The notes under the pieces were generated by a model. The model searched no databases and was not told the DNA's origin. It saw only the letters and a list, made by a program, of their open reading frames with translations. This document shows, in pieces, positions 42,164 to 51,545 of a DNA stretch of 64,000 nucleotides. The first letter of the stretch is position 1; each line of letters begins with the position of its first letter. A program made the position numbers and the translations under genes. This DNA comes from Haloarcula amylovorans (lineage in GTDB: Archaea > Halobacteriota > Halobacteria > Halobacteriales > Haloarculaceae). The stretch covers positions 849,994 to 913,993 of the forward strand of contig NZ_SRIF01000002.1 of NCBI RefSeq assembly GCF_004681185.1, read 5' to 3'.

Positions 42164-42757
42164 TCAGACGAGCGAGCGGGCCAGTCGGAGCGTAACGAAG
42201 TACTCGATGAATGCGGCGACCAGAATCAGTAGTTCGGCTATGAGGAACAACGCGATTGCGTCTTCGATGTCCGAACGTCGGATGGGGTCGGCTCGGTTCG
42301 AGCGGAGATATGCCAGGAACCCACCGACCGGACGCAGGCCAGCCGCGAGTGCGAGCCATATCGCGGGCAGTTCGATGGCTGCATGGGGCAGGAACAACAG
42401 CGCGACCAGCCCCGGTGATCCTGACTCGACGAGACTCGTCCCGACGACGACGCCGTGTGCGAACCCGTTCTGAAACCCTAACACGACGGTGAGCGTGCCG
42501 AAAAACACTGCACCGACGGCCATCAACAGTCCGTTGAGAAGGTTGACGCCGAGAATGTCGAACAGTGTTATCGAGGCGAGGCTGGGTGATGCTGGCGACC
42601 AGTTTGCCGGGAGCGCCGACGGGTCGACGGCCCCGGTCGTCGACCCGAGCGCACCGCCGAGGAGGAAACCGATACCGTAGAGCACTACGCCGCACAGAAC
42701 GTATCGTCGGCTACGGGAGAGAGACTGAAATACTCGATTCGAACGAGCAACAAGCAT
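42164..42757 (-). CDS. SpoIIM-family (DUF95) membrane protein
   Basis: This is a 197-residue protein with five hydrophobic helices. Typical family segments are NLLNGLLMAVGAVFFGTLTV, the Gly-Phe motif GFQNGFAHGVV, and the conserved FLPHAAIELPAIWLALAAGL. DUF95 proteins occur in sporulating bacteria but also as the membrane partner in circular-bacteriocin loci, where they help maturation or immunity. Here the next gene upstream encodes a small hydrophobic peptide. The set interrupts the conserved cmk-DUF106 neighbourhood. Confidence 0.85.
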   Translation of the reverse strand: MLVARSNRVFQSLSRSRRYVLCGVVLYGIGFLLGGALGSTTGAVDPSALPANWSPASPSLASITLFDILGVNLLNGLLMAVGAVFFGTLTVVLGFQNGFAHGVVVGTSLVESGSPGLVALLFLPHAAIELPAIWLALAAGLRPVGGFLAYLRSNRADPIRRSDIEDAIALFLIAELLILVAAFIEYFVTLRLARSLV

Positions 42758-42781
42758 GAAAAACGGGAAGTTCGCTCCCGT

Positions 42782-43036
42782 TTACCCCATGACGCCGGCC
42801 TTGGCGGCGATACCACCGGGACCGTTCGGCATCATCTTCGCGCCAGCGCTAAAGACGGTGACGCCGACCATCGCATCGCCGGGAATGGGCGTCGCGGCAC
42901 CGGCACCCGTCAGGACGATACCGGCGTGCGTCGCGGCTGCAGTGCTCCCAACAGTGAGGGCGAGCATCGCAACGGCGGCGATGGTGGTGAGCAGTGCTAC
43001 ACTAGCAGGCGAACTGGATTCTGTGGATTCTCCCAT
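42782..43036 (-). CDS. hydrophobic 84-aa peptide, candidate bacteriocin precursor
   Basis: The peptide starts MGESTESSSPASVALLTTIA. A hydrophobic stretch (VALLTTIAAVAMLALTVGST) and a Gly/Ala/Val-rich second half (GAGAATPIPGDAMVGVTVFS, then AKMMPNGPGGIAAKAGVMG) follow. There are no Cys. The length and hydrophobicity suit a precursor with leader, but the second half is richer in Gly and Pro than typical helical circular bacteriocins. It lies 24 bp upstream of the SpoIIM-family gene on the same strand. It may instead be a small structural membrane peptide. Confidence 0.6.
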   Translation of the reverse strand: MGESTESSSPASVALLTTIAAVAMLALTVGSTAAATHAGIVLTGAGAATPIPGDAMVGVTVFSAGAKMMPNGPGGIAAKAGVMG

Positions 43037-43220
43037 AGTGGCAATCGCGGGGACTATTTCCCCATCGACCCGTATACTTTCCTGTCATAAAAAACTCACT
43101 CTCATTGCATTAAATAATACTCTATAGAGAAGTATTAGATGGCCACCCATTCATATACATGTGTGTCGATCGTACACAGAAGACAGTAGATATAAAAATT
43201 ATGGAGTCGAGGTCGAGATT
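43037..43220. promoter_or_regulatory. AT-rich divergent promoter region
   Basis: The spacer between the leftward peptide gene and the rightward Yip1-like gene is AT-rich. A TATA-like stretch (gatataaaaatt, about 43189-43200) precedes the rightward ATG by about 25 bases. A run of A/T (cataaaaaactc, 43086-43097) precedes the leftward gene at about 50 bases. Shared control of the three genes is likely. Confidence 0.5.
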
Positions 43221-43850
43221 ATGAACCGACAGGTCGTTGACCTCGTCACGTCTCCGAACGAGTTCTTCGCCCGGGAACGGCGGGACCCCGCTCTCCTCGG
43301 TCCGGCCGTCGTCGTTGCGCTGGCCGGTGTGTTCGTCGGCATCAACTCCCTGGTACTGGTTCCGCTTCGCTCGCAGGGAGTCTCGGGAGAAGCGATGGTG
43401 TATCTCTACGCGGGTGTAGCGTTCGGATGGATCACGACCATCCTGACGATGTTCCTGCTGTGGATATTCTACGCGGGGGCGTTTTTCACTGTGGCGACGT
43501 ACCTCTTTGACGGGAGCGGCGATTTCCGGAAGTTACTGAAACTCGCTGGCTGGGGATTTGTCGGCCAAATAGCTGCATCCGTCGTCTCTGTAATGGCGAA
43601 GGGTATCATCTACACGCAGATCGACCCGGCGGCCGGAGCCGTCGTCGCACAGATACAGACCCACCCGCTGTTTACGGTCGCGAGTACCGTCAGCATGGTC
43701 GGGTTCTTCTGGAGCATGTGGCTCTGGAGCTACGCGATTCGATATTCGCTCCACCTCTCACTGATTCGGTCGCTCGTCGCGGTTGTCGTTCCCGTTGTCA
43801 TCAGTGCCGGACTCTTCTTCGTGACGCGTCTGTTTCCCGGAATGTCCTGA
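43221..43850 (+). CDS. Yip1-domain-like membrane protein
   Basis: This 209-residue protein starts MNRQVVDLVTSPNEFFARER, the usual Yip1-type opening before the first helix. Five helices follow (LLGPAVVVALAGVFVGINSL, FGWITTILTMFLLWIFYAGA, and others). FKKLLKLAGWGFVGQ-type basic loops match haloarchaeal Yip1 proteins. The Met just after the TATA box was chosen. Yip1-like proteins accompany SpoIIM proteins in some antimicrobial peptide loci, but they also occur alone in haloarchaea. Confidence 0.75.
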   Translation: MNRQVVDLVTSPNEFFARERRDPALLGPAVVVALAGVFVGINSLVLVPLRSQGVSGEAMVYLYAGVAFGWITTILTMFLLWIFYAGAFFTVATYLFDGSGDFRKLLKLAGWGFVGQIAASVVSVMAKGIIYTQIDPAAGAVVAQIQTHPLFTVASTVSMVGFFWSMWLWSYAIRYSLHLSLIRSLVAVVVPVVISAGLFFVTRLFPGMS

Positions 43851-43884
43851 CCCAGGTGGGCCATCGTGAAAATACGAGCGGTCG

Positions 43885-44778
43885 TCAGCTCGCGGTCGGG
43901 CTGGTCTCGACGTTGAGCGCCTTCCGGATGATCTGGGTAAAGGAGATGGAACAGAGGAAGTACCAGACGATCCACGCTTGCATCGGTCCGGCGACGCCCT
44001 CCTGCCAGCTGGCGACTTCGCCGATGATGGGGAACGTCATGACCGGTGCCTCGACGGTCATCCCGGTGCCGAACACCATCCAGTAGATCCAGAGGAAGAC
44101 GGGGATGTTGATGAGCATGATCCAGACCATCGGGCGGAACATGGCGAACATCGACCCCATCTGCTCGGTCATCGCCTCCATCTGCTCCTGCTCGATGCGC
44201 TCTACGGCCTCGTCGTCGCCGCGCTCCTTCGCGTCTTCGAGGCGGTTCTGGATGTCTTTGATCTGCTCTTGACTGTCCTGCATCCCGTCCATGTCCATCA
44301 GCTGGTCCTGCAGAATCGAGGACGTGGTGCCAGTGAAGACGGCCAAGACGAGAATGACGACGTAGAACGGGACGAGCTCTGCGAGCGGTCCGAGCGCGAT
44401 GTCGATGACGCCGCCGATGGCGTCACGGACCGAGGTGAGCGAGTAGCCAGCGAACAGTCCCAGCGTCGCGAGGCCGGCGAGTTTGTCCCACGTGCTCCAC
44501 CCGCCGTCCTCGTCGTCGTCGGCTGGTTCGGGGTCCGACTCGTCGAGCGCCTCGCGGACGCCGTCGGGGTCGTCGATGACGAACCCCTCGCCGTCGGCGT
44601 CGATGAGCAAGCCCGATTCGATGAGTCGGCCCCACTCGCCGCTGGTGAGGTCGTCGCTGACGTCACTCCACGTGACGGTGCCTTTCTCCTCGGCGACCGA
44701 GAGGACCGTCGCGAGCGCGTCGGTCATTGCTTCGCCTTCGTCGGCGAGTCGGTCTACCTTCGGCGCGGTGCGTGCCAT
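43885..44778 (-). CDS. DUF106 (EMC3/Oxa1-superfamily) membrane protein
   Basis: This is a 297-residue protein. The N-terminal 95 residues are soluble and acidic with a winged-helix-like unit (EKGTVTWSDVSDDLTSGEWG). Membrane helices follow (LAELVPFYVVILVLAVFTGT, RPMVWIMLINIPVFLWIYWM, MQAWIVWYFLCSISFTQII), separated by a charged coiled coil (IKDIQNRLEDAKERGDDEAV). This matches DUF106, the archaeal YidC/EMC3-type insertase-like family that sits next to adk. It probably helps insert membrane proteins. Confidence 0.9.
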   Translation of the reverse strand: MARTAPKVDRLADEGEAMTDALATVLSVAEEKGTVTWSDVSDDLTSGEWGRLIESGLLIDADGEGFVIDDPDGVREALDESDPEPADDDEDGGWSTWDKLAGLATLGLFAGYSLTSVRDAIGGVIDIALGPLAELVPFYVVILVLAVFTGTTSSILQDQLMDMDGMQDSQEQIKDIQNRLEDAKERGDDEAVERIEQEQMEAMTEQMGSMFAMFRPMVWIMLINIPVFLWIYWMVFGTGMTVEAPVMTFPIIGEVASWQEGVAGPMQAWIVWYFLCSISFTQIIRKALNVETSPTAS

Positions 44779-44812
44779 TGTACTGTGTTCAGCGATGACG
44801 GCTTATCAACGT

Positions 44813-45463
44813 TTATTCTACGCGGGCGTCGACCGCGGTTTCGATGTCGTCCCAGACCTCGTCGGGGGTCTGCTCGCCGTCGATGATGACGAAGGACTCG
44901 CGATTCTCGTAGTGGTCGATGACCGGCGCGGTGTTCTCCTCGAAGACGTCGAGACGGTTGCGGACCGACTCCTCGTTGTCGTCGTCGCGCTGGATGAGCT
45001 CGCCGCCGCACTCGTCACAGACGCCCGCTTCCTCGGGCGGGTTGAACTCGACGTGGTAGTTCGCACCGCAGTCGTCACAGACCCGGCGGCCGGTCAGGCG
45101 CTCGACGAGTTCCTCGCGGGGGACTTCCAGCGAGAGGATGACGTCTAAGTCGGTCATCCCTTCGAGTTCCTCGGCCTGGTCGAGATTGCGCGGGTAGCCG
45201 TCTAGGACGAATCCGTCAGCCTGTGAGAGTGCCTCCTCGACGATGGCGTTGACGACGGCGTCGGGCACTAGGTCGCCGGCTTCCATGTACTCACGGGGCG
45301 TGTCGTACTCCGTGTCCATGTCGCTGATGTCCATGTCCTTGTTGTCTCGGAGCGCGTCGCCGGTCGTGATGTGTTGCACATCGTACTCCTCGGCGAGGTT
45401 CGCGCTCTGTGTCCCCTTACCGGCTCCCGGCGGCCCGAGAATCAGGATTCGTGGGTTCGACAT
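44813..45463 (-). CDS. adk: adenylate kinase
   Basis: This 216-residue kinase starts [20 protein letters not shown], with the P-loop GPPGAGKGT. The NMP site reads [11 protein letters not shown] and the motif [13 protein letters not shown] is present. The LID holds four Cys ([22 protein letters not shown]) that bind zinc, the long bacterial-type form. It interconverts ATP, ADP and AMP. The chosen ATG gives the normal N-terminus. It adjoins DUF106 on the same strand, as in other haloarchaea. Confidence 0.97.
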   Translation of the reverse strand: MSNPRILILGPPGAGKGTQSANLAEEYDVQHITTGDALRDNKDMDISDMDTEYDTPREYMEAGDLVPDAVVNAIVEEALSQADGFVLDGYPRNLDQAEELEGMTDLDVILSLEVPREELVERLTGRRVCDDCGANYHVEFNPPEEAGVCDECGGELIQRDDDNEESVRNRLDVFEENTAPVIDHYENRESFVIIDGEQTPDEVWDDIETAVDARVE

Positions 45464-45581
45464 GCTCACGGATTCTCCGGCGTGCGTTAAATGGTTGTCC
45501 AAACACGACTCGTCCGAACCGAAAGCGTTGTGCCCTCGCCACGACCCAAATCGGTAAACTCATCGCGGCCTACGCTAGGGT

Positions 45582-46034
45582 ATGCTCGAACCCGGCGACC
45601 GCGCCCCCGAAATCAGCGCACAGAACCAGTACGGTGAGACGGTCAGTCCTGATTTTTCGGCCCCGACAGTCGTCTACTTCTACCCCGCAGACTTCACCGG
45701 CGGGTGTACCATCGAGGCCCGCGACTTCCAAGAGGTCCTCCCGGAGTTCCGCGAGGGCGGCATCACCGTCTATGGCGTCTCGATGGACGACGTGGAGACC
45801 CACGACGAGTTCGCCGAGGAAGAGGGGCTGCTGTTCGACCTGCTCGCCGATCCCGAGGGCAGTGTCGCCGAGGCGTTCGGCCTCGATAGCAGCGAAGGAC
45901 GCACCGACCGGCGGACGTTCGTTCTCGCCGACGACGAGGTAAAGGCGGTATACGATCCCGAACTCTCTGACCCGTCCGGTCATGCGCGGGACGTGCTGAA
46001 CGACACGCGCAACGAGTACGTCCAGGGCGGGTAG
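45582..46034 (+). CDS. peroxiredoxin (Bcp/PrxQ type)
   Basis: This 150-residue thioredoxin-fold peroxidase has the active-site motif YPADFTGGCTIEARDF with peroxidatic Cys42 and the conserved Thr. It is the only Cys in the protein, so it works as a 1-Cys enzyme that needs an external thiol. Other family features are the N-terminal LEPGDRAPEISAQNQYGETV and RRTFVLADDE. It removes hydroperoxides in the cytoplasm. It stands alone between adk and the dehydrogenase gene. Confidence 0.93.
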   Translation: MLEPGDRAPEISAQNQYGETVSPDFSAPTVVYFYPADFTGGCTIEARDFQEVLPEFREGGITVYGVSMDDVETHDEFAEEEGLLFDLLADPEGSVAEAFGLDSSEGRTDRRTFVLADDEVKAVYDPELSDPSGHARDVLNDTRNEYVQGG

Positions 46035-46059
46035 CCCGTCGGTTCTCAGCGCAGATGCG

Positions 46060-47034
46060 TCAGAGCCACGGCGTCTCGGGGTCGACCGGATTCGACGGGG
46101 CCTCTCCCTGCAGGACGGCCGCGACGTCGCTGGCGACGCCCCGTGAGAGATCCGAGCGGCTCTCCTCTGAGTACCAGCCGACGTGGGGCGTGAGAACGAC
46201 GTCGTCTCTGTCGAACAGCGGGTTGTCCGGGGACGGGGGTTCGCTGTCGAGGACGTCCAGTCCTGCTTTCGCTAGCTCGCCGTCGTCCAGCGCCGCGACC
46301 AGCGCGTCTTCGTCGAGGATGGGTCCTCGTGACGTGTTGACGAGGACGGCGTCGTCGCGCATGCGTTCGAACTCATCGGTCGAGAACAGATGGCGGGTCC
46401 CCTCGAAGAGCGGCGTGTGGACCGAGAGGAAGTCCGAGCAGTCGAGGAGTCCTTCGAAGGAGACTTTCTCGACGCCGTAGTCTTCCATCGTCGCCGCGTC
46501 GACGTTCGGGTCCTGGGCGATTACGTCGAGACGATAGGCGCGGAGCTTCGACGCGAGGCGGCGAGCGATGCGGCCGAACCCGGCGAGCCCGAGCGTGCGA
46601 CCGGCCATCCGGTGGAGCGGCTGGCCGGTCTCCCAGTCCCACGTCTCGTCTTTGACCTCCCGGTCGTAGTGCGGAACCGCTCGCACGCAGGCCAGCAACA
46701 GCGAGAGCGCGTGGGTCGACACCTCGTCGAGGCAGTAGTCGGGGACGTTCACGACGGTGATACCGTGCTCGGCGGCCGCGTCCACGTCGATGTTGTCGAC
46801 GCCGATTCCCGCCCGGCCGACGACGCCAAGCGTCTCGGTCCCCGCGAGGACCGCTTCGGTGATAGGTGTGCCCGCGTCGACGATGATGCCGTCCGCGCCC
46901 TGGACGGCGTCGGCGACCGCCGATTCGGTCTTCTCGTCGAGAAGCTCGATCGTCGCCCCCGCGGCCTCTAGAATCTCCGATTGCGTCGTCGGGTCGACCG
47001 TCTTGTTATCAGAGAGAACGACCGTGTAGTCCAT
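46060..47034 (-). CDS. D-isomer-specific 2-hydroxyacid dehydrogenase (CtBP/SerA-like)
   Basis: This is a 324-residue enzyme. The NAD-binding fold reads RTLGLAGFGRIARRLASKL. The catalytic Arg is in VLVNTSRGPILDEDAL, the Glu in DVLDSEPP, and the His in LTPHVGWYSEESR. The Tyr after the His (WYSEES) is typical of C-terminal-binding-protein-like members. Substrates in this group range from phosphoglycerate to short 2-hydroxy acids; none can be named here. The start is the Met before DYTVVLSDN. Confidence 0.88.
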   Translation of the reverse strand: MDYTVVLSDNKTVDPTTQSEILEAAGATIELLDEKTESAVADAVQGADGIIVDAGTPITEAVLAGTETLGVVGRAGIGVDNIDVDAAAEHGITVVNVPDYCLDEVSTHALSLLLACVRAVPHYDREVKDETWDWETGQPLHRMAGRTLGLAGFGRIARRLASKLRAYRLDVIAQDPNVDAATMEDYGVEKVSFEGLLDCSDFLSVHTPLFEGTRHLFSTDEFERMRDDAVLVNTSRGPILDEDALVAALDDGELAKAGLDVLDSEPPSPDNPLFDRDDVVLTPHVGWYSEESRSDLSRGVASDVAAVLQGEAPSNPVDPETPWL

Positions 47035-47080
47035 GCCGGTGTTCCGGACGGGCACTACAAAGAGGCTGTCCCGGACCCAC

Positions 47081-47905
47081 TCACGCTGGCGGTCCGTCCC
47101 ACTCCTCACCGTCGTCCTGTGGCTCGTAGCCGATGGTCTCGCGGGCGTATTCGAGGTCGTCCAGCCAGCGGCGCTCGTTGCCGCTGACGCCGTAGAAGTG
47201 GTCCCACTCGACGGATTCGTCGTCTAGACAGCACTCGACCATGTGTGCGAGGTCGCGGCGGGACTGCCAGAGTCCCTTCATCCGGGCCACCTGCTCCTCG
47301 TAGTCGTCGCTACCCCGTTCCCAGCGACCCTCCTCGACGCCGCGTTCGGCGTCACCGTAGGGATGGTCGTACTCGGGGTCGCGCACCGAGCCGATGCGGA
47401 GGCCGTAAAAGCGGATACCGTGGGCCTCCGCCGCGAGTCGCCCGAGGTCCTCGCCGTAGGCCTTGGTGAGGCCGTAGCGCGAATCGGGCCGGTGCGGTTC
47501 GTCGTGGCCCGCCCGCACGCCAGTGTCGTGATACACTTCGGGTGCGTTGCGTACCTCGGCCATCCCGACGGCGTGGTTCGAGGAGGCAAAGACGATACTG
47601 TCGAGTCCGGCGTCCACGGCCGCCTCGTAGACGTTGTGGATGCTTTCGAGGTTATCGGACTGTGGTTGGGACCACCCCAGCGACCGGTCGTCGGGACCGC
47701 CGGTGCCGGGCGTCAGCGCGAGATGGACGACGGCGTCCTGTCTGTCGAAGTGCGGCCGGATATCGTCGTACTCGCGCACGTCCGCGACCGCGTCGGTCTC
47801 GTCGCTCCGCTCGACGTCGAGACGCGTGAAGGCGTACTCCTCGCCGAGGTGGTCCGTGATAGCCGTGCCGACCGTGCCGTTCGCACCGGTGACGAGAACG
47901 TCCAT
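47081..47905 (-). CDS. NAD-dependent epimerase/dehydratase, probably Azf-like
   Basis: This 274-residue short-chain dehydrogenase opens MDVLVTGANGTVGTAITDHL, with the GxxGxxG NAD loop. The catalytic Tyr-Lys pair is in DSRYGLTKAYGEDLG, and the serine in SSNHAVG. Sequence features (RIGSVRDPEYDHPYGDAERG, FYGVSGNERRWLDDLEYARE) resemble the haloarchaeal NAD-dependent glucose-6-phosphate dehydrogenase Azf and uronate dehydrogenases. Azf feeds the oxidative pentose phosphate route. Family membership is firm, the substrate is likely but unproven. Confidence 0.82.
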   Translation of the reverse strand: MDVLVTGANGTVGTAITDHLGEEYAFTRLDVERSDETDAVADVREYDDIRPHFDRQDAVVHLALTPGTGGPDDRSLGWSQPQSDNLESIHNVYEAAVDAGLDSIVFASSNHAVGMAEVRNAPEVYHDTGVRAGHDEPHRPDSRYGLTKAYGEDLGRLAAEAHGIRFYGLRIGSVRDPEYDHPYGDAERGVEEGRWERGSDDYEEQVARMKGLWQSRRDLAHMVECCLDDESVEWDHFYGVSGNERRWLDDLEYARETIGYEPQDDGEEWDGPPA

Positions 47906-48043
47906 ACGTGGCGTTCGAGCAGGGCCAGTTTAGTTGCTCGCCCCTCGGGGAACTGCCGCGTCACCGGTGGGCCGACTGACGAGACCTGTTCGTTCGACTG
48001 GTCGGCCACAAAACATATTCCCTCGTCTGAGAGATGAGTGACA

Positions 48044-48259
48044 ATGCGACTTAATTTTCTCCGACGGCTCAGAACCACGTTCAGCCGAGAGGATTACTCA
48101 CCCGGCCACCCGACGAATTCGCCGGACTGGGCGACGACGGCGCTGCGGACCTGCCCGGACTGTGAGAAGACGTTTATCGTTGATGAGATGGATGCGTGTC
48201 CGGACTGTGGAACGGCCGTCGAGGTGACGCCCACCGAGCGGGACTTGGGACTGCGGTAG
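48044..48259 (+). CDS. small zinc-ribbon protein
   Basis: This 71-residue protein starts MRLNFLRRLRTTFSREDYSP. The two Cys pairs are in RTCPDCEKTFIV and DACPDCGTAVEV. The basic N-terminus is unusual for this genome and may bind nucleic acid. An in-frame Met two codons earlier is possible. Function unknown. Confidence 0.7.
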   Translation: MRLNFLRRLRTTFSREDYSPGHPTNSPDWATTALRTCPDCEKTFIVDEMDACPDCGTAVEVTPTERDLGLR

Positions 48260-48291
48260 TCGATTTGCCGAGTGGTCGGCCGCTGGTCGAG

Positions 48292-49167
48292 TCAGAAAAT
48301 CTGTGCGCCGCGACCGATACGGGTCTGATAGACGCGGGCGTCGATACCGCGGTCGCCGAAGGTGTCGAGCATCGTGCTGGCGATGGCTCGCTGCCGGTCT
48401 TCTTCACAGGCGGCGATGACCGTCGGGCCGGCCCCGGAGATGGTGACGCCCGTCGCGCCAGCGGTGAGCGCGGCCTCTCTGACTGCCTCGTAGCCGTCGA
48501 TGAGTTTCGCCCGCGAGGGCGTGACCACCGTGTCGTGCATCCCCTCGCCGACGAGTTCGGGGTCGTCGCGGTGCATCCCGGTCGTGAGCGTGGCGGCGTT
48601 GCCGACGGTCTCGACCAGTTGCTCGACGCGGGCCGTCTCGGGAACGACCCGGCGGGCGTCCCGCGTCGAGACGACGATGTCGGGGAGACAGGCCACCAGC
48701 GGGATGGCGGCGTCGACCTGTCGGACGCCCGCTTCCGTGGCGATGGTAAAGCCGCCCATGATGGAGGGGGCGACGTTGTCGTCGTGGGCATCGCCCGAGA
48801 CGACGGCCTCGCCCTTCGCGGCGATGGGCACCAGTTCCTCGCGGGAGTACCCCCGGTCGTACAGTTCGTTGAGACCGACGGCGGCCGCGGCGGCGCTCGC
48901 CGCCGACGAGCCGAGCCCCGATGCCGGCCTGACGCCCTTGTCGATCTCGATGTGGGCGGGGGCGTCGAGCGCCTCCGCTACCGCGCCGACGGTGTTCTTC
49001 TCCGGGTCCTCAGGGATGAACTGGCTCCCGGCCCCGGTCACGTCGATGGTCGTCCGGTCGGCCTTCGAGAGGCGGACGACGTCCGCCGGGCGCTCCAGCG
49101 CGACACCGAAGACGTCGAAGCCACTCCCGAGGTTCGCGCTGGTGGCCGGCGCCCGGACGGTCAGCAT
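48292..49167 (-). CDS. thrB: homoserine kinase
   Basis: This 291-residue GHMP kinase starts MLTVRAPATSANLGSGFDVF, the ThrB signature. The ATP-binding loop is RPASGLGSSAASAAAAAVGL. The C-terminal motif VTISGAGPTVIAACEE is also family-typical. The enzyme phosphorylates homoserine in threonine synthesis. No other threonine gene is adjacent. The start was chosen at the Met before the motif; further upstream extension overlaps the divergent kinase gene. Confidence 0.95.
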   Translation of the reverse strand: MLTVRAPATSANLGSGFDVFGVALERPADVVRLSKADRTTIDVTGAGSQFIPEDPEKNTVGAVAEALDAPAHIEIDKGVRPASGLGSSAASAAAAAVGLNELYDRGYSREELVPIAAKGEAVVSGDAHDDNVAPSIMGGFTIATEAGVRQVDAAIPLVACLPDIVVSTRDARRVVPETARVEQLVETVGNAATLTTGMHRDDPELVGEGMHDTVVTPSRAKLIDGYEAVREAALTAGATGVTISGAGPTVIAACEEDRQRAIASTMLDTFGDRGIDARVYQTRIGRGAQIF

Positions 49168-49297
49168 GCCTGCGATTTTCCCCAGTATCATCAAAAAGGT
49201 AGCGAACCGCCACAGCGACCCACGAAACAGTCTCAGGATTGAGAACGCCGCCCAAAGTGCTAATACCCGGAGCGATGTCCGACAGGCAAGGAGCGGC

Positions 49298-51538
49298 ATG
49301 GAAGGTAACGTGACGATGCTGGTCGTCGTCGGAAGCCTCGTTGGTGGTGTCTGTAGCTTCGGCCTCGCCGTCGCGGCGTGGCGAAACCGGTCGCTTTCGG
49401 GCGCAGTCCCGTTCGGCTGGCTCATCGCCGCTGCCGGCGGCTGGTGTTTTCTCAAGGCCGCGTGGCTGCTGACGACCGATCAACAGGTCGCAGCGACGCT
49501 GTTCTTGCTCATCAGGCTCACCTCCGGAGCGATGGTCGGCCTGTGGGTCGTCTTCGCGCTCACGTACACCGGCCGCCGAGAGTGGCTCACGCCCGTCCGC
49601 GTCGGCGTCCTGTTGGTACTCCCGTCCGGCTACGCCCTGCTGGCGCTGACCAATCCGCTGCATGGCCTCGTCGTCGCCGATGTCACGCTGGTGACTCGGA
49701 ACGGGCTGTCACTGTTCGTCGGCCGGACCGGCACGGTGTACGCGATACAGACGGTGATCTCGTTCAGCCTCATCGGGTCGGGCTACGTCCTGTTCGGCGA
49801 GTTCTTGCTGCGCTCTCGGAACCTCTACCGGAAGCAGACGTTCATGGTACTCACCGCCGGAGTGTTCACCGCCGGCGCGCACGCACTGTTCGTCCTCGGT
49901 GCGACACCACATCCCGGCATCAATCCCGCACCGCTCACCTTCGCGCTCAACGGCCTGCTCATCGGTGTGGCGCTGTTCCGATACGACTTCCTCACCGTCG
50001 CACCGCTGGCAGGAGACCTCCTCGTCGACGAATTGCCCGACCCCGTACTGGTAGTAGACACCGAAGCGACGGTCATCGACTACAACGCCGCCGCGGCCAC
50101 GATACTCGGAGACGACCCGGCCGGGCGGTCACTCGCCGCCGACGACCCGAAACTGCTGACGAACATCGAGCGCGGCGACGTGTTCGCGGCAACGGAAACG
50201 TCGCGGTACTACGATCCGCAGACGAGCGAGATTACCGACCAACATGGGGCGGTCCGGGGTCAGTTGGTCGTACTCAGAGACGTGACTGGACAGCGCCGCC
50301 GGCAGGACCGTCTCGAAGCGTTACAGGCGGCCACCCAGCAGTTCATCGAGGCCGACCAGCGAGAGACGGTCGCGCGACTGACGGTGCAGTTCGCGACGAC
50401 CATCCTCGACCAGAACGCCGCCGGGGTGTTCCTCTACAACGAACGCGGTCACCTCGAACCGACAGTCGTCAGCGACGCCGTCGAGGCACAGGTCGACGAC
50501 GACCTGCTCTACGTCGACCCGGCGGAGACGCCGGACCGGCACCTCTGGCGGACCTACGAGACCGGCGAACGCCGCGTCGCGTCGTTCAACGAGGAGACCG
50601 TCGGCCCGTTAGAGACGGCGCTCATGCTCCCCCTCGGCGACCACGGGGTCGTCGCCATCGGGTCCGAGGGCGAGACCTACGCCCCGGAGGACGAGCAGTA
50701 CGCGGAGATACTCGCTCGGACGACACAGGTCGCCTTAGAACAGGTCACGCGAGAGCGTGAACTCCGCGAGAGTCGCGCCTCCATCGAACGACGGAACGAG
50801 CAGATCGAATTCTTCAACGGCGTGTTGCGCCATTCGCTCCGCAACGCCATGTTGGTCGTGGGCGGGCGCGCCGATCACCTCCGCGAATACGTTCCGCCCG
50901 ACCAGCAGCGCCACGTCGACAGTATCGAGCGGTGGTGTGAGAAACTCACGTCGATGAGCGAGACCATCCGCGACATCAACGAGACTGTGGCCGCGAGCGA
51001 GGGGAAGCGACTGGAGACCGTCGACCTCTCGGCGGCGATTCAGCGAGTGGTCGAGACCGTCGGTGGCGACTACCCGAGAGCCACAGTCACGCTCGATGTG
51101 GGCAAAAAGCAGGTGCTGGCGAACGGCCTCGCGGACGAAGTGCTCACGAGCATCGTCGAGAACGCCGTCGAACACAACGCGGGCGACCCACATGTCGAAA
51201 TCACCACCCAGAACGCCGGCGACTGGGTACAGGTTCACGTCGCCGACGACGGGTTCGGCATCAGCGACGAGCTGAAGGCGACGGTGTTCGAGCGCTCGCT
51301 CACGCCGAATCAGACCGCCGGCGGGTTCGGCCTCTACTTCGTCACCGTGATGATGGACCTCTACGGCGGCAACGTCTGGTTCGAGGACAACCATCCCGAT
51401 GGGACCATCGCCGTCCTGGAGTTTCAGCGGGCGAGAGACGACGATTCGGCGGCCGACGACGCGGCCGTCTCGCCCGGGAAGTCGCCGACCGCGGACGCGA
51501 GTGTCGAAACGCAAGGTAAATCTCCGGACGACTGGTAG
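49298..51538 (+). CDS. membrane histidine kinase (7TM, PAS, GAF, HATPase)
   Basis: This is a 746-residue sensor kinase. Residues 1-225 hold seven hydrophobic helices of the HisKA 7TM type (MLVVVGSLVGGVCSFGLAVA at the start). A PAS-like domain follows at about 240-330 (LPDPVLVVDTEATVIDYNAA), then a GAF-like domain at about 345-480. The H-box is FFNGVLRHSLRNAMLVVG, and the ATPase has ENAVEHNAGD, VADDGFGIS and AGGFGLYFV. It probably signals to a HalX-type regulator, but none is encoded beside it. It is divergent from thrB. Confidence 0.92.
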   Translation: MEGNVTMLVVVGSLVGGVCSFGLAVAAWRNRSLSGAVPFGWLIAAAGGWCFLKAAWLLTTDQQVAATLFLLIRLTSGAMVGLWVVFALTYTGRREWLTPVRVGVLLVLPSGYALLALTNPLHGLVVADVTLVTRNGLSLFVGRTGTVYAIQTVISFSLIGSGYVLFGEFLLRSRNLYRKQTFMVLTAGVFTAGAHALFVLGATPHPGINPAPLTFALNGLLIGVALFRYDFLTVAPLAGDLLVDELPDPVLVVDTEATVIDYNAAAATILGDDPAGRSLAADDPKLLTNIERGDVFAATETSRYYDPQTSEITDQHGAVRGQLVVLRDVTGQRRRQDRLEALQAATQQFIEADQRETVARLTVQFATTILDQNAAGVFLYNERGHLEPTVVSDAVEAQVDDDLLYVDPAETPDRHLWRTYETGERRVASFNEETVGPLETALMLPLGDHGVVAIGSEGETYAPEDEQYAEILARTTQVALEQVTRERELRESRASIERRNEQIEFFNGVLRHSLRNAMLVVGGRADHLREYVPPDQQRHVDSIERWCEKLTSMSETIRDINETVAASEGKRLETVDLSAAIQRVVETVGGDYPRATVTLDVGKKQVLANGLADEVLTSIVENAVEHNAGDPHVEITTQNAGDWVQVHVADDGFGISDELKATVFERSLTPNQTAGGFGLYFVTVMMDLYGGNVWFEDNHPDGTIAVLEFQRARDDDSAADDAAVSPGKSPTADASVETQGKSPDDW

Positions 51539-51545
51539 GGCGAGT

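Noticed and set aside
42756..43127. Plus-strand frame opposite the hydrophobic peptide gene
   Set aside because: It has Pro/Ala-rich content typical of a shadow frame, and the minus frame has a better start and neighbour spacing.
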